Shown here: piece by piece, positions 59,804 to 64,000 of the stretch | How positions within the stretch are numbered: the stretch's first letter is position 1 | Layout: every line of letters begins with the position of its first letter | Assembly: GCA_023954715.1 (NCBI GenBank) | Contig: JAGSHD010000015.1 | Span: 59,772 to 123,771 of the forward strand | From: Candidatus Cloacimonadota bacterium | GTDB taxonomy: Bacteria > Muiribacteriota > UBA6191 | Length of the DNA stretch: 64,000 nt | Direction of reading: 5' to 3' | Made by a program: the position numbers and the translations under genes | The notes under the pieces: model-generated | Databases searched by the model: none | What the model saw: only the letters and a program-made list of their open reading frames with translations | What the model was told of the DNA's origin: nothing

Positions 59804-60751
59804 ATGACCAAGACTCAAAAATACTTTACACTAACCAACCTAGTAGAGGTTCTGACTGCGATTTTATTGCTCCAAAATCTCCTGTCCTACTTTCCACAAA
59901 TTTACTTTGGATTTGAACTGTTAAGCCATTTTCGTCCACAATATTGTTTTTTATCTCTTCTGTCTTCCATATATTTTTTAATAGTGAAACAAAAGTTGTG
60001 GAGCAGTCTATGCTTAATCTGCCTATCTATAAACCTATTCTCGATTTTACCAATTTACTTAGAACATCATCCTCAAACACCAGTTAAAACACCTACTCTG
60101 ATATCTGCTATGTCTATAAATGTTTTAGCTTTGAATCAAAACAAAAAAGCTGTCATAGATTTAATTAAAGCCAAAAACCCCACTTTAATCTCTCTTCAGG
60201 AAGTCAATAACAGTTGGGACAAGTCTCTTGTAGTTCTTGATAAAACATATCCTTACAAACTAGTAATCCCCCAAGAGGATAATTTTGGAATAGCACTATT
60301 TAGCCAACTTCCACTTACAGAAAGTAAAGTTATTACATATACAAAAAACTCAGGACCAAGTATTACTGCAAAAATTGAATTCCAAAACACGAATATTGAT
60401 ATACTAGTAACTCACCCTAGGCCACCGATAAACAAAATGCAATTTGATCAAAGAAACCAACACATTATAAACCTCTCTCGGTCCATTTCAATCAATTCTA
60501 ATACTATTTTAATGGGAGACCTAAACGTAAGTATGTGGTCCCCCTATTATAAGCCTTTAGGACAAATTGCAGGTTTAACTAATAGTAGACAAGGCTTTGG
60601 AGTTTTTCCTACTTGGCCAATGCACCTACCATTATTACAGATTCCTATTGATCATATTCTTGTATCGTCTAAATTTAAAATCCTAAAAACAGAAAGACTT
60701 AAACATATTGGGTCAGATCATTTACCTATATATTGTGAATTGGAAATTTAA
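59804..60751 (+). CDS. Endonuclease/exonuclease/phosphatase family protein, membrane-anchored N-term (start re-assigned)
   Basis: 'NPTLISLQEVNNSWD', 'MGDLNVSMWSPYYKPL', 'PIDHILVSSKFKI...HIGSDHLPIYCEL' EEP motifs. Confidence 0.85.
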   Translation: MTKTQKYFTLTNLVEVLTAILLLQNLLSYFPQIYFGFELLSHFRPQYCFLSLLSSIYFLIVKQKLWSSLCLICLSINLFSILPIYLEHHPQTPVKTPTLISAMSINVLALNQNKKAVIDLIKAKNPTLISLQEVNNSWDKSLVVLDKTYPYKLVIPQEDNFGIALFSQLPLTESKVITYTKNSGPSITAKIEFQNTNIDILVTHPRPPINKMQFDQRNQHIINLSRSISINSNTILMGDLNVSMWSPYYKPLGQIAGLTNSRQGFGVFPTWPMHLPLLQIPIDHILVSSKFKILKTERLKHIGSDHLPIYCELEI

Positions 60752-60832
60752 AACTGTATCAATAATTAATATTTGTTTAACACTCAACTACTATAATGTT
60801 AATCATTACCTACATTGTATATAATTTATTTC

Positions 60833-61107
60833 TCAAAATGAAAAGACAGGACTCATAGTTACTTGAGTATCTTTCTTTTTTACACCAATTGGCGAATTGC
60901 TGTCATACTCTTGAGTTAAGCTAAATTTTATACTGGTGTCTTCGCTTAATCTTGCTTGCATATATGCAAGTAAGAAAACCCTATGATCACCCTTATCAGC
61001 AATTTTAGGTATACAAAGAAGGTTATAGCCAAGGCATACACTTTTTTTTGAACCTAAATCTAGGATTGCCCAGCGATAACTTATGATAGATCCACCAACA
61101 TAAAATT
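60833..61107 (-). pseudogene. C-terminal remnant of DUF481-like outer-membrane beta-barrel protein
   Basis: Minus-strand frame: ...LDLGSKKSVCLGYNLLCIPKIADKGDHRVFLLAYMQARLSEDTSIKFSLTQEYDSNSPIGVKKKDTQVTMSPVFSF*; no start codon/N-terminal half. Confidence 0.45.
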
Positions 61108-61182
61108 AGATATGGAAGATGGGTATAGAGAGATATTAGCTTTACAGCTTATAATATAAAAAAAGCTGAACCACTATTTAAA

Positions 61183-62847
61183 CTAATCCGTCTTAAATTT
61201 ATTCAACTCTTCACGCAACTGTTCAGCAAATTCATTAATCGTAGTACTTGCTTTTACTATCTCATCTACTTCAAAAACATACTCTTTATTTATCTCATTA
61301 ACACTCTCAATTTGGGAAATCAATTTAAGAGTATTTTTAGCAACTGCCTCACTATTAGCAAAACTATCTTCAACTATTTGAGTGCTACTTGTCATGATGT
61401 TAGATGTGGATACAATCGCATCTTCTACATCTGATGATAAACTTGTCAATTTATTTATATTGTCTATGTTGTCATTCATTTCCACTGAAATAGCTAAAAT
61501 AGATTCGACAATATTACTAATGATTTCATCTATTTCTACTAAGCTACTTTGACTTCGATTCGCTAAGTTTTTCACCTCTTCTGATACTACGGCAAATCCT
61601 AAGCCATGTCTTCCTGCTCTTGCTGCTTCAATTGCTGCATTTAAAGCCAATAAATTAGTCTGATGAGCAATCGAACTAATTACTGCTAGAACACTTTTAA
61701 CTTGCTCTGTATCTCCGGATAGCTTATTTAATTTTTTTGAAAATTCTAATTCTAGTTTTGCATTTGATTGAACCCCCTTAGCCAAATCCAACACGTTAGA
61801 TTTTGCCATATCAAGAGTTTGATTTGCACTAAAGATATTATCTCGTGCTTGTTGTGATGTGACCACTAAGTCTTCAAGAGTCTCTTGAATCACTTCAGCT
61901 TCTTGACTTACATTAACTAAAGTTGAGATACTTTGATCCACTCCCCTTTCAATAATACCAGCCGTATTCACTAGTGATGAAGCAATTTCTGTATTTTTAA
62001 AGCTAGAATCCTTAACATCTATAATAGTGTGTTGGACCTTCTCGATAAACAAGTTAACTTCATGACTTGCTTTGCCAATTTCATCTGTACTATTAACAGG
62101 TAATCTGGTAGTCAAATCTCCTTCACTGGATGCCAATACATTTGAGGTTTCTTCTAAAGTATGAATTGGGTTCAATACTATTTTTTTTATCAGAACTAAC
62201 AATACTCCACAAAGTACACCACCTATAATAAAAATTACTAATAAATTGTATATACCAATTTCTTTAATTTTTTCAAACTTTTCTTGGAGCGGAATATAAA
62301 TATTTAATGATCCTAATAATTTATGATCAGAAACCGGAATAGAATGACATTCTGCACAACCGGGATGAGCGTCACTATATAGAGGAATTGAACGACGATA
62401 CATATTATCCGTAACATCTTCTGTAAAAGTTTTTCCTTTTAAGAAGTCTCGTAATGACTCCATTTCAAAGCTTGTTTCAGCCTTGGTTGCAATACCACCA
62501 AAAGACCTTACTTTTAATAGTTTTTTATCGGTAACTAACCTGATTCGGGTCTTATCCTTACCAAAGTCATGAATAATGGCTGAATCAACAGCAATAATCG
62601 TTCTTATCCAATCATCGTGCACTTCTTTTTTCTCAAGTTTAGTTTTTGCGGCGTTAAATTCTTTATGAAACTTGACGGTAGAAACAACAAACATTTGTAC
62701 CGATCGACCAATCAAATCTGCGGCACTAGCTTTGACATCGTTCATCATATTATTTTGTAAACTATAACTAAAAAAGAAGGCTATAACTACTAGCCCAATT
62801 ATTCCAGTTGCTGTAAGTAGTAAAAAAATTTTCTTAGAGATATTCAT
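61183..62847 (-). CDS. Methyl-accepting chemotaxis protein with CxxCH (c-heme-type) periplasmic sensor
   Basis: Sensor '[32 protein letters not shown]'; HAMP; signalling tip '[45 protein letters not shown]'. Confidence 0.93.
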   Translation of the reverse strand: MNISKKIFLLLTATGIIGLVVIAFFFSYSLQNNMMNDVKASAADLIGRSVQMFVVSTVKFHKEFNAAKTKLEKKEVHDDWIRTIIAVDSAIIHDFGKDKTRIRLVTDKKLLKVRSFGGIATKAETSFEMESLRDFLKGKTFTEDVTDNMYRRSIPLYSDAHPGCAECHSIPVSDHKLLGSLNIYIPLQEKFEKIKEIGIYNLLVIFIIGGVLCGVLLVLIKKIVLNPIHTLEETSNVLASSEGDLTTRLPVNSTDEIGKASHEVNLFIEKVQHTIIDVKDSSFKNTEIASSLVNTAGIIERGVDQSISTLVNVSQEAEVIQETLEDLVVTSQQARDNIFSANQTLDMAKSNVLDLAKGVQSNAKLELEFSKKLNKLSGDTEQVKSVLAVISSIAHQTNLLALNAAIEAARAGRHGLGFAVVSEEVKNLANRSQSSLVEIDEIISNIVESILAISVEMNDNIDNINKLTSLSSDVEDAIVSTSNIMTSSTQIVEDSFANSEAVAKNTLKLISQIESVNEINKEYVFEVDEIVKASTTINEFAEQLREELNKFKTD

Positions 62848-63113
62848 ATAGTACCTATTATCAAGACAAACATTAACGTTTTTTGACCAACTATAATATA
62901 GTTGATCACTTCATCTTAGCAGCCTAATCTTAACCCGACAAGTAATCAAACTATATAAATCACACCATGAAAAGTAATCCCAATAAAGCTATCGAATGCT
63001 TCTTAATAAAGGCTTTAAGATATATTTATTTCTTAAGACTTAACTCTTCTCTGCCAATTTAGATTGTTAAGCTTAAGAAGTTCTATGGTCAATAAAAAAC
63101 AAATCATTATACG

Positions 63114-63147
63114 CAAAAACCCCCTCAAACGTGAGTTTGAGGGGGTT
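63114..63147 (-). terminator. Rho-independent terminator of minus-strand ncRNA candidate
   Basis: Minus strand: CCCCCTCAAAC-TCAC-GTTTGAGGGGG-TTTTTGCG (11-bp stem). Confidence 0.9.
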
Positions 63148-64000
63148 ATAAAAGCTTTGAAAGCTGTCCCGAAATCAAGTCGGAGCCCTAACGTTTTTCC
63201 ATCCTTTAGAGTTTAAGGATTACTCCTTAGCTTGCTCTTATGCGATTCAGATGATTTATAGAGTTTTTAGTTTTAACAATATCTAGTTACCTAAATCCCA
63301 ATCTGTGGTTTGTACCACTCTTTGGTCTTTTTGCTAAAGCCTACTCACAAGTTACCCTGCTCGTCCTCTTTTAACCTTACTGGTCACTCTAGAGTATAAC
63401 CCCTAAAAGCTGTCTCCTGATTTCCCAGAATCTCTCGTCTCCGAAAGTCTCTTTCTTTAACCAATCCTCAAAGTATTGCTACTCTTTTAGATCAAGCCTC
63501 CGTCTCAGACAGCATCACTACTCCCTAAAACCAATCTGTCGATTATGCCCTTGTTGCCAAGTACATAAGGCTGGTCATCAGTCTACGCTGACCCTTTCTT
63601 TGGGCTCATGCCGGTTTCCCTCTAATCTGGCGTTTCAGGTGATCTTGCTTGTCTTGCGACTCCTAATCTCACTTTCGAGACCATTATCTACTTTCACAGT
63701 AGCCTATGGCTTTTCCAAATCAGATCCTTTGACATACAGATCTCGGTCTCCCGCTATCCTTAAGTCCAGTTCCGACTTCAACCTTTACTCTTGAAGACTT
63801 CCCCTTACTAAGCTGTGTCCTTTGTTTCCAAAGAATAATTCCGATCTTGCCTTCTCTCAAGACTTCATCGGTTTCGATCTTAGTAAATCCCTAGCGCTTA
63901 AAAGGTTACCCTTCTAACTAAGCTGGTTTCTCCTACAATTGTTTTGGCTTTTCTTGAATTACTGTTGTGATCTTAGTCTACTTCTAAACTGTACCTTCAT
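63114..64000 (-). ncRNA. Candidate large structured ncRNA (5' end beyond window)
   Basis: About 885 nt without a coding ORF on the minus strand, elevated GC versus flanks, many small hairpins incl. GNRA-type loops, ends at intrinsic terminator. Confidence 0.6.

Noticed and set aside
63600-63794. 64-aa plus-strand ORF inside the right-edge region
   Set aside because: No recognisable motif, no good SD; it is antisense to the structured, terminator-ending minus-strand RNA candidate.
63114-64000. rRNA, tmRNA, RNase P or group II intron
   Set aside because: None of the diagnostic conserved cores I know for these RNAs was found on either strand. I cannot run Infernal, so this is provisional.
1-64000. 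CRISPR arrays, toxin-antitoxin or phage-defence islands, prophage
   Set aside because: No regularly spaced direct repeats, cas, restriction, integrase or phage structural genes were recognised in the ORF track or by eye.

Overview
This is a low-GC bacterial chromosomal window dominated by ordinary chromosomal genes. It holds a largely minus-strand flagellar region: flbD-motA-motB-motB-fliL, then fliL-fliM-fliY/N-fliO, then flgB-flgC-fliE-fliF-[fliG missing]-fliH-fliI-fliJ-motE-like-SPOR. Also present are a pseudopilin-like operon, an xdh operon (xdhA/B/C), hemA/ccsA-like genes, lepA, oligopeptide ABC permeases, a TetR/RND efflux operon, a fused glycine dehydrogenase, a YdeP-type molybdoenzyme, mog, and a CxxCH-containing chemotaxis receptor. 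The signals that annotation does not explain are as follows. (1) At least 885 nt at the right edge (63114-64000, minus strand) is ORF-poor, GC-elevated and rich in GNRA-type hairpins, and it ends in a strong intrinsic terminator; this is a candidate giant structured ncRNA. (2) A three-copy MITE family has GTAA-type terminal inverted repeats and 8-bp target duplications (IS66-like ends); one copy lies exactly where fliG is expected. (3) An ~86-nt candidate sRNA has a near-consensus sigma70 promoter, a 12-bp terminator stem and a C-tract loop. (4) A second, REP-like long-hairpin repeat occurs in two copies with compensatory stem changes. (5) A FecR-domain protein carries a giant Ala-rich rod whose charge shifts from Lys to Gln to Glu. 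No tRNA, rRNA or CRISPR array was recognised. All identifications were made by eye; no searches or folding were run.
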